A stretch of 61,467 bases of DNA from an uncultured Elusimicrobium sp. (GCA_902797165.1 CADBRU010000011.1:1-61467); one strand, 5' to 3'; shown: positions 33,246 to 41,739, numbered from the stretch's first letter. The notes: generated by a model not told the origin, from the sequence alone. A program made the numbers and translations.

Positions 33246-34042
33246 AAGGCTAGTTTTTTTAGGGAAACTTTGCTCAGTTCTCTTCCCAAAATATGTTTGG
33301 CTAAGCGTTTGAAACGGAGGGGATCATCACTGGCATAAATTTTCAAACGGCCATGACCGCGGGTGTTTAGTTGGTTTTGCTCAGTTAATTGCTTTTTGAC
33401 CTCGGCGGCCAATACATCGGCAGAATCCACCAGACGCACTTGTTTGCCCAGTTGTCTGGCAATAAAATGTTTGATGACCGGATAGTGTGTGCAACCTAAA
33501 ATGACCGTATCGCAACCGCTCTTGGCTATTTTTTTCAAATAATTGCCGATAATGAGTTGTCCGGCCGCTTTATGTACCCAGCCTTCTTCAATTAAAGGGG
33601 CTAAAATAGGACAAGCCTGTTGAATAATATGCAGTTTGGGTTGCAAACGCATCAGCGCACGGAGGTAGGCCTTGCTTTGCACGGTAGCCTCGGTAGCAAT
33701 AACGGCTACTTTGCCGTTGCGGGTGGCTTTGGCCGCGGCGCGCGCACCGGGATTAATAACGCCGATAATGGGAACGGAAATCTGTTTTTGCAATTGCGGT
33801 AAGGCTAAAGCCGAAGCAGTATTGCAAGCAATAATAATGAGTTTAACGTGTTGTTGTTCTAAAAATTTGGCAATAGCCAAAGAATAGCGGGTAACCGCTT
33901 TTTTAGATTTTGCGCCATAGGGCATATTGACCGTATCTCCGAAGTAAATTAAATTTTCCTTCGGCAATACGCGGCAGATGGCTTTGAGAATCGTTAAGCC
34001 ACCTAATCCGGAATCAAAAATACCGATTGCGCGTGTATTCAT
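33242..34042 (-). CDS. murI: Glutamate racemase
   Basis: The 266-residue enzyme has 'IGIFDSGLGGLTILKAI' (Asp10-Ser11), 'IYFGDTVNMPYGAKS', catalytic cysteines in 'IIACNTASALALP' and 'GCTHYPVI', and 'LVDSA'. It supplies D-glutamate for peptidoglycan. The start at 34042 is chosen because TATAAT lies 6 nt upstream and the family start motif begins there; the open frame continues 85 codons upstream, through the divergent promoter region, and is not supported. Confidence 0.95.
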   Translation of the reverse strand: MNTRAIGIFDSGLGGLTILKAICRVLPKENLIYFGDTVNMPYGAKSKKAVTRYSLAIAKFLEQQHVKLIIIACNTASALALPQLQKQISVPIIGVINPGARAAAKATRNGKVAVIATEATVQSKAYLRALMRLQPKLHIIQQACPILAPLIEEGWVHKAAGQLIIGNYLKKIAKSGCDTVILGCTHYPVIKHFIARQLGKQVRLVDSADVLAAEVKKQLTEQNQLNTRGHGRLKIYASDDPLRFKRLAKHILGRELSKVSLKKLAL

Positions 34043-34048
34043 AATTTT

Positions 34049-34054
34049 ATTATA
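34049..34054 (-). promoter_or_regulatory. -10 box (TATAAT) of murI-pgeF, 6 nt before ATG
   Basis: Consensus TATAAT on the minus strand ends 6 nt before the ATG at 34042. No ribosome site fits. Confidence 0.6.
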
Positions 34055-34107
34055 TAATTTTACAAGGAGCAGTAGAAGAAACCTATTGCGAATTACTCGG
34101 TTTGTGC

Positions 34108-34113
34108 TACAAT
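34108..34113 (+). promoter_or_regulatory. -10 box (TACAAT) of the Ser/Thr kinase gene, 6 nt before ATG
   Basis: TACAAT ends 6 nt before the ATG at 34120, the start that opens a clean signal peptide. An ATG at 34114 directly abuts the -10 and could not be transcribed from it. Confidence 0.5.
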
Positions 34114-34119
34114 ATGAAT

Positions 34120-35616
34120 ATGCTGAGAAAAATTTTTCTGCTGACAGTATGTCTGCTGCTAAGCGGTCTAATATGGGCGGCCCCTTCTTCTTCCGGTGCC
34201 TCTCCGTTGATTGTAGGGGGAAATTTTTCCAACAGTTTAGATTCCCGCCAAAGCATGATTTTTGATGAACAAGCGCGCAATCAAGAAATTGCAGCACTGG
34301 AACAGCGCTTGAAAAATAAAGATTTTACGGGCACCATTCAGCGTATCAATGATTTAGTTTCCAAAAATTATGTAGATAAACGCTTTTACTTGCTACTGGC
34401 AATTGCATATGACGGTTTGGACCGCTCGCGCGACGTTATTTACTCTGCCGGGCAAGCCATTGCGGTAGCCCCTCAAGATCCGCGTGCGTATGTGCTTCGT
34501 GCACAGGCTTATTTGAAAGAAGGGGACTATGAGCGTTGCCGCCTAGATATTGATAAAGCCTTGTCTCTTAATCCCGATTCTCAAATGGCGCAAGATGTCA
34601 AAAAAGAACTGGAAGCCAAAACAAAATCGGGCAATCCGCGCCCTACCACGCCCATGGAAAAAGAAAGACCTACTCCTATGTGGTTAATTTTATATTTGCT
34701 TGTTGTGTTTTCCGCGATCGGCGTTTTTGTGTATTTGCGCTATGAAGATTACTTTCATCAAGGACGTAAAACCGCTTACAGCCGCAAAGAGGTGGATGTA
34801 AAAGAGCAATACGAATTTATCCGCCAAATCGGAGAAGGCGGTATGGGAAAAGTATACGAGGCTTATGACAAAGTATTAAAACGCAAAGTGGCCATTAAAC
34901 GTGTGCGGCCGGAACTGGTACGCAGCGGTTATGTGCGGGAACAATTTTTAGCCGAAGCGCGGATGGTGGCGTTACTTCGCCATCCTTGCATTGTAGAAAT
35001 TTACACCGTTATCGAGTCGGAAAGCAGTTTGTATTTAGTGTTTGAATATGTGGACGGACAAACCTTAGAAACACGTTTAGATATAGACGGAACGATTCCT
35101 TTTTCGGAGGCAAAGAAGATTTTTGATTATGTGTGCCGCGGTTTACATTATGCGCATTCGCAAGATATTATTCACTGTGATTTGAAACCCGGCAATATTA
35201 TGATTAAGGAAGACGGAAGTGCCAAGGTAATGGACTTTGGGGTAGCCAAAAAATCAGTAGAAGGGCAAACGGGCGCGCGCACCGTGGCGGGTACTCCGGC
35301 TTATATGGCGCCGGAACAACAAAAAGGTTTTATGCGCAAGCAATCCGATGTTTATTCTTTGGCATTGTGTTTGTATGAAGCCTTGGTAGGCCAAGTGCCG
35401 TGGAGCGTAAAAGGATTTGATATTGCCAGCAAAAAGATTTATCCGCCGTCTAAACTGGTTACCAGTGTGCCGCCGGAAGTGGATGGTTTGTTGGAAGATG
35501 CACTGAAAGAAGATCCGAATGAACGTATCCAAAGCATTGAAGAATTTTGGAAACGCTTAGAGCGCATTGAACCGCTTGTCGAAGAAGAACTGGAGCGGAC
35601 GCAGACACATTATTAA
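34120..35616 (+). CDS. Transmembrane Ser/Thr protein kinase with extracytoplasmic TPR domain
   Basis: The 498-residue protein has a signal peptide (1-21), periplasmic TPR-like repeats (~55-165), one membrane helix (~187-207) and a C-terminal Hanks-type kinase. Seen are the glycine loop 'GEGGMGKVYEA' (238-248), Lys260 in VAIK, catalytic 'HCDLKPGN' (352-359), DFG (372-374) and APE (397-399). Most bacterial kinases of this kind have the kinase N-terminal and the sensor C-terminal; here the order is reversed. HCD replaces HRD, so it is a non-RD kinase. Substrates are unknown. Confidence 0.9.
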   Translation: MLRKIFLLTVCLLLSGLIWAAPSSSGASPLIVGGNFSNSLDSRQSMIFDEQARNQEIAALEQRLKNKDFTGTIQRINDLVSKNYVDKRFYLLLAIAYDGLDRSRDVIYSAGQAIAVAPQDPRAYVLRAQAYLKEGDYERCRLDIDKALSLNPDSQMAQDVKKELEAKTKSGNPRPTTPMEKERPTPMWLILYLLVVFSAIGVFVYLRYEDYFHQGRKTAYSRKEVDVKEQYEFIRQIGEGGMGKVYEAYDKVLKRKVAIKRVRPELVRSGYVREQFLAEARMVALLRHPCIVEIYTVIESESSLYLVFEYVDGQTLETRLDIDGTIPFSEAKKIFDYVCRGLHYAHSQDIIHCDLKPGNIMIKEDGSAKVMDFGVAKKSVEGQTGARTVAGTPAYMAPEQQKGFMRKQSDVYSLALCLYEALVGQVPWSVKGFDIASKKIYPPSKLVTSVPPEVDGLLEDALKEDPNERIQSIEEFWKRLERIEPLVEEELERTQTHY

Positions 35617-35632
35617 GATTTAACTTAGTTAC

Positions 35633-35668
35633 AATAGGGCAACGCACTTGTGTTTGCCCTATTTTTTT
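35633..35668 (+). terminator. Terminator of the kinase gene
   Basis: The stem AATAGGGCAA/TTGCCCTATT closes a 10-base loop and is followed by seven T residues. Confidence 0.85.
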
Positions 35669-35692
35669 AGAGTGAAAGTAAGTGGTATTTTC

Positions 35693-35698
35693 TATAAT
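35693..35698 (+). promoter_or_regulatory. -10 box (TATAAT) of ispH, 6 nt before ATG
   Basis: Consensus TATAAT ends 6 nt before the ATG at 35705, giving a leaderless mRNA. Upstream is the kinase terminator, so this is the only transcription source. Confidence 0.65.
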
Positions 35699-35704
35699 AT
35701 AACT

Positions 35705-36586
35705 ATGGATAAAGATTTCGGAGTAACCGTTGCCAAATCGGCCGGGTTATGCCCGGGTGTAAAAGGGGCTATTGAAAAGGTGCTTGAACTGGAAGCATCC
35801 GGCAAAAAACCCATTTACACGCTTGGTCCGCTGATTCATAATAAACAAGTAACCGATATGCTGGCACTCAAACATATTACCTCGGTAGATACCCCGGCGC
35901 AAGCCACGGATAAATCAGGGGTGCTGGTTATTCGTGCCCATGGCATTACTCCGGCTTTTCGTGCAGAAGTCATGCAGAGCGGTATGGAAGTGGTAGATGC
36001 CACTTGCCCGCTGGTTAAACACGCACATGATGTTATTTCAAAATATGCCAGTGAAGGATATGCAACCGTAATTGTCGGCGATAGCGGTCATGCGGAGGTA
36101 CTGGGATTATTAGGCAGTACACAAGGAAAAGGCGTAGTAGTTTCCGGGCCGGAAGAAGCACAAAAATTGCCGCATTTTGATAAGGTAAATGTGGTGTCTC
36201 AAACCACGCAAAAAGAAAGCGTGTTTTTAGAAACGGCGGAAATTATCAAGGCCAAATCTGCCGTTTGCCAAGTTTCAAATACTATTTGCCATCCGACTAA
36301 ACTGCGCCAAAGTGAAACAATGGAACGGGCCAAAAATGCAGATTTGGTGATTGTGGTAGGCGGAAAACATAGTGCCAATACTACCCGTTTGGCCGTATTG
36401 TGCCGGGAACTTGCCCCGCAAGTATTGCATATAGAAACAGAGGCGGAATTAACCGCCCAACAGGTGCTTGCACCAAAACAAATTTTTATTACAGCCGGCG
36501 CTTCCACGCCCAATTGGGTTATTAATCAAGTGGCGGCATGGGTGCGTCAAACGCGTCGGGATCATCATAATCTAAGTGAAAAATAA
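35705..36586 (+). CDS. ispH: 4-hydroxy-3-methylbut-2-enyl diphosphate reductase
   Basis: The 293-residue enzyme has the three [4Fe-4S] ligands: Cys15 in 'GLCPGVKGAIEKV', Cys101 in 'DATCPLVKHAH' and Cys195 in 'SNTICHPTKLRQ'. 'IRAHGITP' and 'GGKHSANTTRL' are also family sites. It carries out the last step of the MEP isoprenoid pathway. CP-G-V-K replaces the more common CxGVxRA. The start at 35705 is set by the TATAAT 6 nt upstream. It is probably co-transcribed with pfk and rlmB. Confidence 0.95.
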   Translation: MDKDFGVTVAKSAGLCPGVKGAIEKVLELEASGKKPIYTLGPLIHNKQVTDMLALKHITSVDTPAQATDKSGVLVIRAHGITPAFRAEVMQSGMEVVDATCPLVKHAHDVISKYASEGYATVIVGDSGHAEVLGLLGSTQGKGVVVSGPEEAQKLPHFDKVNVVSQTTQKESVFLETAEIIKAKSAVCQVSNTICHPTKLRQSETMERAKNADLVIVVGGKHSANTTRLAVLCRELAPQVLHIETEAELTAQQVLAPKQIFITAGASTPNWVINQVAAWVRQTRRDHHNLSEK

Positions 36587-36596
36587 GAGGTTGAAA

Positions 36597-37697
36597 ATGA
36601 ATATAAAAAGAATCGGTATTTTAACGGCAGGGGGAGATTGTCCGGGACTTAATGCAGTGGTGCGGGCTGTGAGTAAAAACGCATTGAAGCATGGGATAGA
36701 GGTGCTGGGTTTCAAAAACGGATTTGACGGACTGGTACGCAATGAATTTATTAAAATTACCGAAGAAACCGTATCGGGTATTATTAACCGCGGCGGTACG
36801 ATTTTAGGGTCAAGCAATATTGCTAACCCGTTCAAATACACCTTAGCCCCTTTCGGCTCACCGGAAAAACCGCGTGATATGTCTTCGGTTGCCATTCATA
36901 ATTTTAAAGATAATCAATTAGACGCATTGATTACGGTGGGGGGAGACGGAACCTTGCACATGTCTCATCAGTTTATTGAAAAGGGACTACCGATCATAGG
37001 CGTTCCCAAAACCATTGATAATGATTTATGTGCTACGGACCAAACTTTTGGTTTTGATTCGGCCTTGTCTATCGTTACGGAAGCCATTGACCGTATTCAT
37101 ACCACCGCGCAAAGCCATCACCGTGTAATGATTATTGAAACGATGGGTCGTTATGCCGGGTGGATTGCTTTACGCTCTGCCATTGCAGGCGGCGGAGATA
37201 TTGTGTTAATTCCGGAAATTGCTTACAGTGATGATGTAATCGTGGAGCAAATTTTAGCGCGCAAAGCCAAAGGCCGCACGTTTAGTATTATTGTGGCGGC
37301 GGAAGGTGCCAAAAATGAAGCGGGTGAACAAAGTGTAAGCCGCACGGTGGCGGGCAGTACGGATGCCATCCGTTTGGGAGGCATTGCCTATAAACTAAGT
37401 GATATGATTGAAGAGCGTACCGGTATTGAATCTCGCGCTTGCGTGCTCGGTCACACACAACGCGGCGGTACACCTACCGCATTTGACCGCTGGCTTTCCA
37501 CTTTATACGGTACCAAAGCATTAGATTTGGTATTAGAAGGGAAATTTGGTTACATGGCGGCCTTGCGCGGCTTTGCCATGACGGAAGTAAAAATTGCCGA
37601 TGCTATTTCCAAACTTAAAATGGTAGATCCCAACGGTGCCGAAGTGCAAGCCGCACTGAAAGCCGGTATGAGTTTCGGTTCGCGCCAAATCGGTTAG
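36597..37697 (+). CDS. 6-phosphofructokinase (PfkA family)
   Basis: The 366-residue protein has 'ILTAGGDCPGLNA', 'INRGGTILGSSN', 'VGGDGTLHMSHQF' and 'GVPKTIDND'. Gly118 in GGDG is the ATP-type residue, while Lys138 in PKT is typical of pyrophosphate-type and group III enzymes. The Gly-Lys pair is known from ATP-dependent actinobacterial enzymes, so ATP is the more likely donor, but PPi cannot be excluded. It makes fructose 1,6-bisphosphate for glycolysis. The start at 36597 follows AGAGGTTG; the frame is open for seven more codons within ispH. Confidence 0.9.
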   Translation: MNIKRIGILTAGGDCPGLNAVVRAVSKNALKHGIEVLGFKNGFDGLVRNEFIKITEETVSGIINRGGTILGSSNIANPFKYTLAPFGSPEKPRDMSSVAIHNFKDNQLDALITVGGDGTLHMSHQFIEKGLPIIGVPKTIDNDLCATDQTFGFDSALSIVTEAIDRIHTTAQSHHRVMIIETMGRYAGWIALRSAIAGGGDIVLIPEIAYSDDVIVEQILARKAKGRTFSIIVAAEGAKNEAGEQSVSRTVAGSTDAIRLGGIAYKLSDMIEERTGIESRACVLGHTQRGGTPTAFDRWLSTLYGTKALDLVLEGKFGYMAALRGFAMTEVKIADAISKLKMVDPNGAEVQAALKAGMSFGSRQIG

Positions 37698-37707
37698 GAG
37701 TGTTTAT

Positions 37708-38463
37708 ATGAACGATAATTTAGATACTTTATACGGCATACATGCGGTCATGGAAGCGTTAAAAAGTAAAAAACGCCATGTATTGCAACTGTACGTGTCA
37801 GATAATAAAGCGGGGCACCGCGCCGTGGAAGAAATTATCCGCATGGCCAAGCGCAGTAATGTAAAAATCGACCGCATGGATTTGAAAATGATGGACCGCT
37901 TAACCAAGGGGGCTAATCACCAAGGGGTGCTTGCCAAAGTGCAACCCGTGCGTGTGATGAAACTTTCTAATGCTATCTACGAGGCGGAAGGTAAAAAGAA
38001 AGAATTGTGGCTGGCCGTAGATGAAATGACCGATCCGCAAAATTTAGGGGCCATTATCCGCAGTGCGGCGTGTTTAGGTTTTTCCACCATTATTTTGCCG
38101 CAACGCCGTACGGTGGGTTTAACTCCGGCGGTGTATAAGGTAGCCAGCGGTGCGGTGGAAAATGTAAATATTGTGGAAGTGGCTAATTTGTCTAATGCTT
38201 TGCTGGATTTGAAAGAAGAAGGTTTTTGGATTTACGGCGCAGATATGGACGGGCAATCTATTGCTAAAACCGATTATGCTTCTCCGGCGGTATTGGTGAT
38301 CGGCTCGGAGGGGACCGGTATTCGCGAAAAAACCGCGGAACATTGCGATCAAATTATTTCTATTCCGCAGGTGCGCCAAGGCAATGTGGACAGCTTAAAT
38401 GCCGCTGCGGCAGCCAGTATCATCATGTATGATATGATGAATAAGGTGCAACTGAAGAAATAA
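37708..38463 (+). CDS. rlmB: 23S rRNA 2'-O-ribose methyltransferase (TrmH/RlmB family)
   Basis: The 251-residue protein has the N-terminal substrate-binding part 'YGIHAVMEALKSKKRHVLQLYV' and the C-terminal SPOUT domain: 'DEMTDPQNLGAIIRSAACLGFSTIILP', 'VLVIGSEGTGIREKTAEHCDQIISIPQ' and 'VDSLNAAAAASIIMYDMM'. RlmB methylates G2251 in the peptidyl-transferase loop; other TrmH members act elsewhere, so the exact base is inferred. Ribosome site GGAG. Confidence 0.88.
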   Translation: MNDNLDTLYGIHAVMEALKSKKRHVLQLYVSDNKAGHRAVEEIIRMAKRSNVKIDRMDLKMMDRLTKGANHQGVLAKVQPVRVMKLSNAIYEAEGKKKELWLAVDEMTDPQNLGAIIRSAACLGFSTIILPQRRTVGLTPAVYKVASGAVENVNIVEVANLSNALLDLKEEGFWIYGADMDGQSIAKTDYASPAVLVIGSEGTGIREKTAEHCDQIISIPQVRQGNVDSLNAAAAASIIMYDMMNKVQLKK

Positions 38464-38538
38464 ATAGTTGATAAATGGGCTTTTGTTTTTTAAAATAGTT
38501 GTTAGAGCGCTTTTGGTTACAATTGGTGAAAGGATACT

Positions 38539-39069
38539 ATGAATAAAGCATTTACTCTAATTGAATTGTTAGTAGTGGTACTGATTATCGGGATTTTGAC
38601 CTCGTTTGCATTGCCGTTATACAAAAATGCAATCGAAGAGTCCCGTGCGACTGAAGCCATGGTGCAGGGCAAAGCCGTAGTATCTGCCATACAAGAAGCC
38701 CAACTCCGCAACCCCAACAGCGCCGTGACTTGGGACCAGTTGTCCATTTCCAAACCGGATAATCATAACTACACAATTGATATGTATGGGGGACCGTTTG
38801 TTGTCTTTTTCAGAAATTACACAGGAAGCGGTACCCCTTCTGCCAAGATAAGTCTTATTAAAAAAATTAAAACCCAAAGAAATCAGGGACTAAAAGATGC
38901 AAAAGATTGTGTGGAGGGGAAAAAACCTTGCACACTTCTTAATGACGATACAATATATACCAAAACCGATCGCGACTATACATTGGTGGTAGGCCCAAAT
39001 GGAATTAGTTGCTTCGAAACATCTGCCAAATATGCCAATTGGTGCCAAGAATTTAACGAAACACGTTAA
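38539..39069 (+). CDS. Type IV pilin-like protein (leader MNKA)
   Basis: The 176-residue prepilin has leader MNKA before FTLIE, with Ala at -1. The helix ends 'ILTSFALPLYKNAIEESRATEAMVQGKAVVSAIQEAQL', diverged from the common 'SAIALPQY'. The C-terminal region has three or four cysteines and ends 'YANWCQEFNETR'. It is followed 83 bases later by another pilin in the same direction, the only tandem pair here. The ribosome site AAAGG is weak. Confidence 0.85.
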   Translation: MNKAFTLIELLVVVLIIGILTSFALPLYKNAIEESRATEAMVQGKAVVSAIQEAQLRNPNSAVTWDQLSISKPDNHNYTIDMYGGPFVVFFRNYTGSGTPSAKISLIKKIKTQRNQGLKDAKDCVEGKKPCTLLNDDTIYTKTDRDYTLVVGPNGISCFETSAKYANWCQEFNETR

Positions 39070-39152
39070 TTGGTAGTACATTTGTAAAACACCCCGGAAA
39101 ATCCATTTGACTAACTCTCTATTTTGGGAAAATAATTTAGGAGGTTGTAACT

Positions 39153-39680
39153 ATGAAAAAAGGTTTTACGCTGATTGAACTGCTGGTAGTAGTTTTAATT
39201 ATCGGTATATTGTCTGCCATAGCACTACCGCAATATACTAAAGCCGTGGAAAAAAGCCGCATGGCACAAGCCTTAACCATTGCAGATACTCTAAAAAAAG
39301 GGATGGATGCTTATATTTTGGCTAACGGCGTTCCGCCTCAACATAATGAGGAAGTTTGGAAATATTTGGATGTGGATCCGGGAGGTACCCCGTGGCCGGA
39401 TTCTCGTAATTTTGGTGCCGCATTTGAGACTAGCACAGAGCAAGTTAGCAGAATTAATAATTTTGCATATACCGCAAACACAGATGAACCTAATGCATAT
39501 GTTTGGGTGGCTAAATTTAAAGAAGGTCCTAGTGATCAGGGACAAGCACATACAGTAGAATATACGATTAAGTATGTTTATAGCCCTACCAACGGATGGA
39601 AAAAATATTATTATCAGCAATCTGCCGCCAAAGCCAATCTTAAACCGGATTTTGCGGCATTGGGTTTCACTACCAATTAA
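39153..39680 (+). CDS. Type IV pilin-like protein
   Basis: The 175-residue prepilin is MKKG|FTLIE with 'ALPQYTKAVEKSRMAQALTIADTLKKGMDAYILANG'. The mature part has no cysteine, unlike the other pilins here. Aromatic and polar residues dominate, ending 'KPDFAALGFTTN'. The leader ATTTTGGGAAAATAATTT plus AGGAGG is nearly identical to those of the pilins at 42393 and 47834. A terminator follows at 39699. Confidence 0.88.
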   Translation: MKKGFTLIELLVVVLIIGILSAIALPQYTKAVEKSRMAQALTIADTLKKGMDAYILANGVPPQHNEEVWKYLDVDPGGTPWPDSRNFGAAFETSTEQVSRINNFAYTANTDEPNAYVWVAKFKEGPSDQGQAHTVEYTIKYVYSPTNGWKKYYYQQSAAKANLKPDFAALGFTTN

Positions 39681-39698
39681 TAAAATTACAAAATATAA

Positions 39699-39726
39699 AA
39701 AGCCGCCTCAACGGGGCGGCTTTTTT
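39699..39726 (+). terminator. Terminator of the pilin gene at 39153
   Basis: The stem AAGCCGCC/GGCGGCTT (7-8 bp) is followed by six T residues. Confidence 0.85.
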
Positions 39727-39738
39727 GTGATATAAAGG

Positions 39739-40491
39739 TTATTTTCCGGTGAGTGTTTTCACTGCACAGTGGAAAACATTTCTCATGGCGGTCACGACGG
39801 GTTTTTCACCAAAATGCGGCTCCCATTTGAGGTTAAAAAGTTCGTCACTAATGGCAAAGGCCGCCGCACCTTTTACTTTGCGTTGCTCGCAAATGGCAAA
39901 GAAAGCAGATGCTTCCATTTCTACGGTCAAAATATTTTTCTTTTGATAGTGAATGACTTCTTCTTTGGTTTCGCGGAAAAGAGCATCGGTCGTCCATGTA
40001 AGGCCGGTGTGAAAATTTAGTTTTTGTTTGGCAAAAGTTTTGGCCAGTTTATCTTGCATGACTTTTGAAGGCAAGGAAATTTCGCGCGGGGTATAATGAG
40101 CAGAAATCCCTTCATCGGCCACCGCTCCTTCGCATACCACAATATCACCCGCCAAAACTTCGGGTTGCAAAGAACCCGCCAACCCAATAAGCAAAAGTTC
40201 CTTCACACCCAGCGCAATAATAATTTCCAAGGCCGAAGCCATAGCCGGTGCGCCAATGCCCGCGCCCGTTACATAGCAATATCCTTTCTGCTCATCTACA
40301 TAAATGTCTGCTTCGCACCAATAATGTTTGAATTTCCCTTGGCTTAGTACGTATTTCATCATAGAGGACAATGGACAAACAATGGCTTTTTTAGGCAGGT
40401 TGATATTACAATGAATATGTTTTAAGTAGGCCTTTGCACCGGATAATTCATGGCAAGATGTTTTGCGTTTTTTGGAAAAAAGAATAGACAT
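39739..40491 (-). CDS. Nucleoside phosphorylase (PNP/UDP family)
   Basis: The 250-residue protein has 'VTGAGIGAPAMASALEIIIALGVKELLLIGLAGSL' and 'VCEGAVADEGISAHY', the phosphate and ribose site. 'LTVEMEASAFFAICEQRKVKGAAAFAISDEL' contains the Met-Glu that holds the ribose and the Asp for purine-type recognition. It cleaves a nucleoside with phosphate to base and ribose 1-phosphate. It resembles uridine or purine phosphorylase (NP-I); the base is not certain. The promoter (TATAGT near 40521) and AAGGAG precede the ATG. Confidence 0.85.
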   Translation of the reverse strand: MSILFSKKRKTSCHELSGAKAYLKHIHCNINLPKKAIVCPLSSMMKYVLSQGKFKHYWCEADIYVDEQKGYCYVTGAGIGAPAMASALEIIIALGVKELLLIGLAGSLQPEVLAGDIVVCEGAVADEGISAHYTPREISLPSKVMQDKLAKTFAKQKLNFHTGLTWTTDALFRETKEEVIHYQKKNILTVEMEASAFFAICEQRKVKGAAAFAISDELFNLKWEPHFGEKPVVTAMRNVFHCAVKTLTGK

Positions 40492-40562
40492 AGATTCTCC
40501 TTAATTAGTATTTTCTATACTATAGCAAATCTGCCGCCACACGCGCGCGAACGCGAAAATGC

Positions 40563-40592
40563 TTTACAAAGTACCCTTAAGGGTGTTATCAT
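40563..40592 (+). promoter_or_regulatory. corA promoter with palindromic operator candidate
   Basis: TTTACA (40563-40568) and TATCAT (40587-40592) are spaced 18 bp. The spacer holds the perfect 12-bp palindrome ACCCTTAAGGGT (40573-40584). A dimeric regulator bound there would block RNA polymerase. The leader to the ATG is about 25 nt. Confidence 0.4.
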
Positions 40593-40622
40593 ATAAAAAA
40601 GAGTTTTTGGGCGGATACAATT

Positions 40623-41537
40623 ATGTTGACTAAGTATAATATTGTAGATAAAAAACTGAGCCAAACGGAAGACGAAAAAGCGCAGATTTATTTGTTTACT
40701 AACCCTACGTTAGAGGAACAACGCTTTTTAGTCAGTGATTTTCAAATTGACGAACACACTTTGGCCTCTGCGCTGGACCCCGATGAACTGCCGCGTCTTG
40801 AGTTTGAGCCGGAGCATATCGTCATGATTTATAAACGCCCGAAAAATTATTCAGGTAAAGATCAATTGGAATTTCGGGTGGCTTCTGTGGGTACCTTCTT
40901 ATTTGAAGATAAACTGGTTATTGTGCTGGCCGAAGATATTCCGTTGTTTACCGGCAAACGCTTTCAAACCGTTACTTCTATTAAAAATGTGTTTTTGAAA
41001 CTGGTGTACAATTCTATTTCGCATTATGTGGAACACTTGCGCATTATTCACTTGATTTCCGAAGAAATCGAAGATAAGATGACCGAATCAATGGACAATA
41101 CGTATTTACTCAATTTAGTAAGTTTGGAAAAAAGTTTGGTGTATTATGCAGAAGCCATTTCCGCTAACGGATTTGTGTTTGACAAAATGCGTAACCTCTC
41201 GGCGCGGTTTGGATTTTCTGACAATGATGAAGAAATGTTAGACGATATCATTGTTGAAAATATGCAATGTAAAGCCCAAGCCGATATTCATGCCAACATT
41301 TTGGCGCAACTGCTGGGCGCGCGTGCCAACATTGTGAGCAATAACTTAAACCTTTTGATTAAAAAATTAAATATTATTACCATTTCTCTAATGGTGCCGA
41401 CGTTAATTGCCAGTATTTACGGTATGAACGTGGCGCTTCCTATGTCGCAGCATCCCGACGCTTTTTGGATGCTGATGGGGCTTGGTTTTATATCGGTGTG
41501 GCTGGTTATGATATACTGGCGCCATAAAAAATGGTAG
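40623..41537 (+). CDS. corA: CorA-family magnesium/divalent-cation channel
   Basis: The 304-residue protein has a soluble N-terminal part, long central helices (~125-240) and two C-terminal membrane helices. The signature GMN lies in 'LIASIYGMNVALP' between them. 'VYNSISHYVEHLRII' and 'NLNLLIKKLNIITISLMVPTL' match the stalk helix. CorA pentamers import Mg2+ (some Co2+ or Ni2+). No clear ribosome site precedes the ATG. The CorA call is sure; the ion is inferred. Confidence 0.92.
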   Translation: MLTKYNIVDKKLSQTEDEKAQIYLFTNPTLEEQRFLVSDFQIDEHTLASALDPDELPRLEFEPEHIVMIYKRPKNYSGKDQLEFRVASVGTFLFEDKLVIVLAEDIPLFTGKRFQTVTSIKNVFLKLVYNSISHYVEHLRIIHLISEEIEDKMTESMDNTYLLNLVSLEKSLVYYAEAISANGFVFDKMRNLSARFGFSDNDEEMLDDIIVENMQCKAQADIHANILAQLLGARANIVSNNLNLLIKKLNIITISLMVPTLIASIYGMNVALPMSQHPDAFWMLMGLGFISVWLVMIYWRHKKW

Positions 41538-41539
41538 AA

Positions 41540-41662
41540 ATTTTACTTCGTCTTTTTAATTGATACTTCGTTCTCGCTCCCTCGGGTACCTCGGGCTACC
41601 GCCCTTTTACAGTACACACTCGGTCGTTGCGGCCTCGTCTGAATTAAAAATACTCGTAAAAT
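41540..41662. repeat. Inverted-repeat element between corA and the ferritin-like gene
   Basis: The arms at 41540-41561 and 41642-41662 are inverted copies: ATTTTAC, a few mismatched bases, then TTTTTAATT. The 80-base centre is rich in TCG (CTCGCTCCCTCGGG, TACCTCGGGCTACCG, CTCGGTCGTTGCGGCCTCG) and does not code. It may be a corA 3' structure or a non-coding mobile repeat. Confidence 0.5.
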
Positions 41663-41690
41663 TATTTTGCGTTATTTTAACTTAATTTCC

Positions 41691-41717
41691 ACTCCCTCGA
41701 AAAAACCGGGGGATTTT
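41691..41717 (+). terminator. Terminator-like hairpin upstream of the ferritin-like gene
   Basis: CTCCCTCG/CCGGGGGA around A residues is imperfect but is followed by TTTTTT. It probably ends corA transcription. Confidence 0.55.
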
Positions 41718-41739
41718 TTATCTAATTAATTTTTGAACT

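Noticed and set aside
33242-34297. An 85-codon N-terminal extension of MurI
   Set aside because: The extension crosses the divergent promoter region, has no MurI-like sequence, and the TATAAT is 6 nt before the family start.
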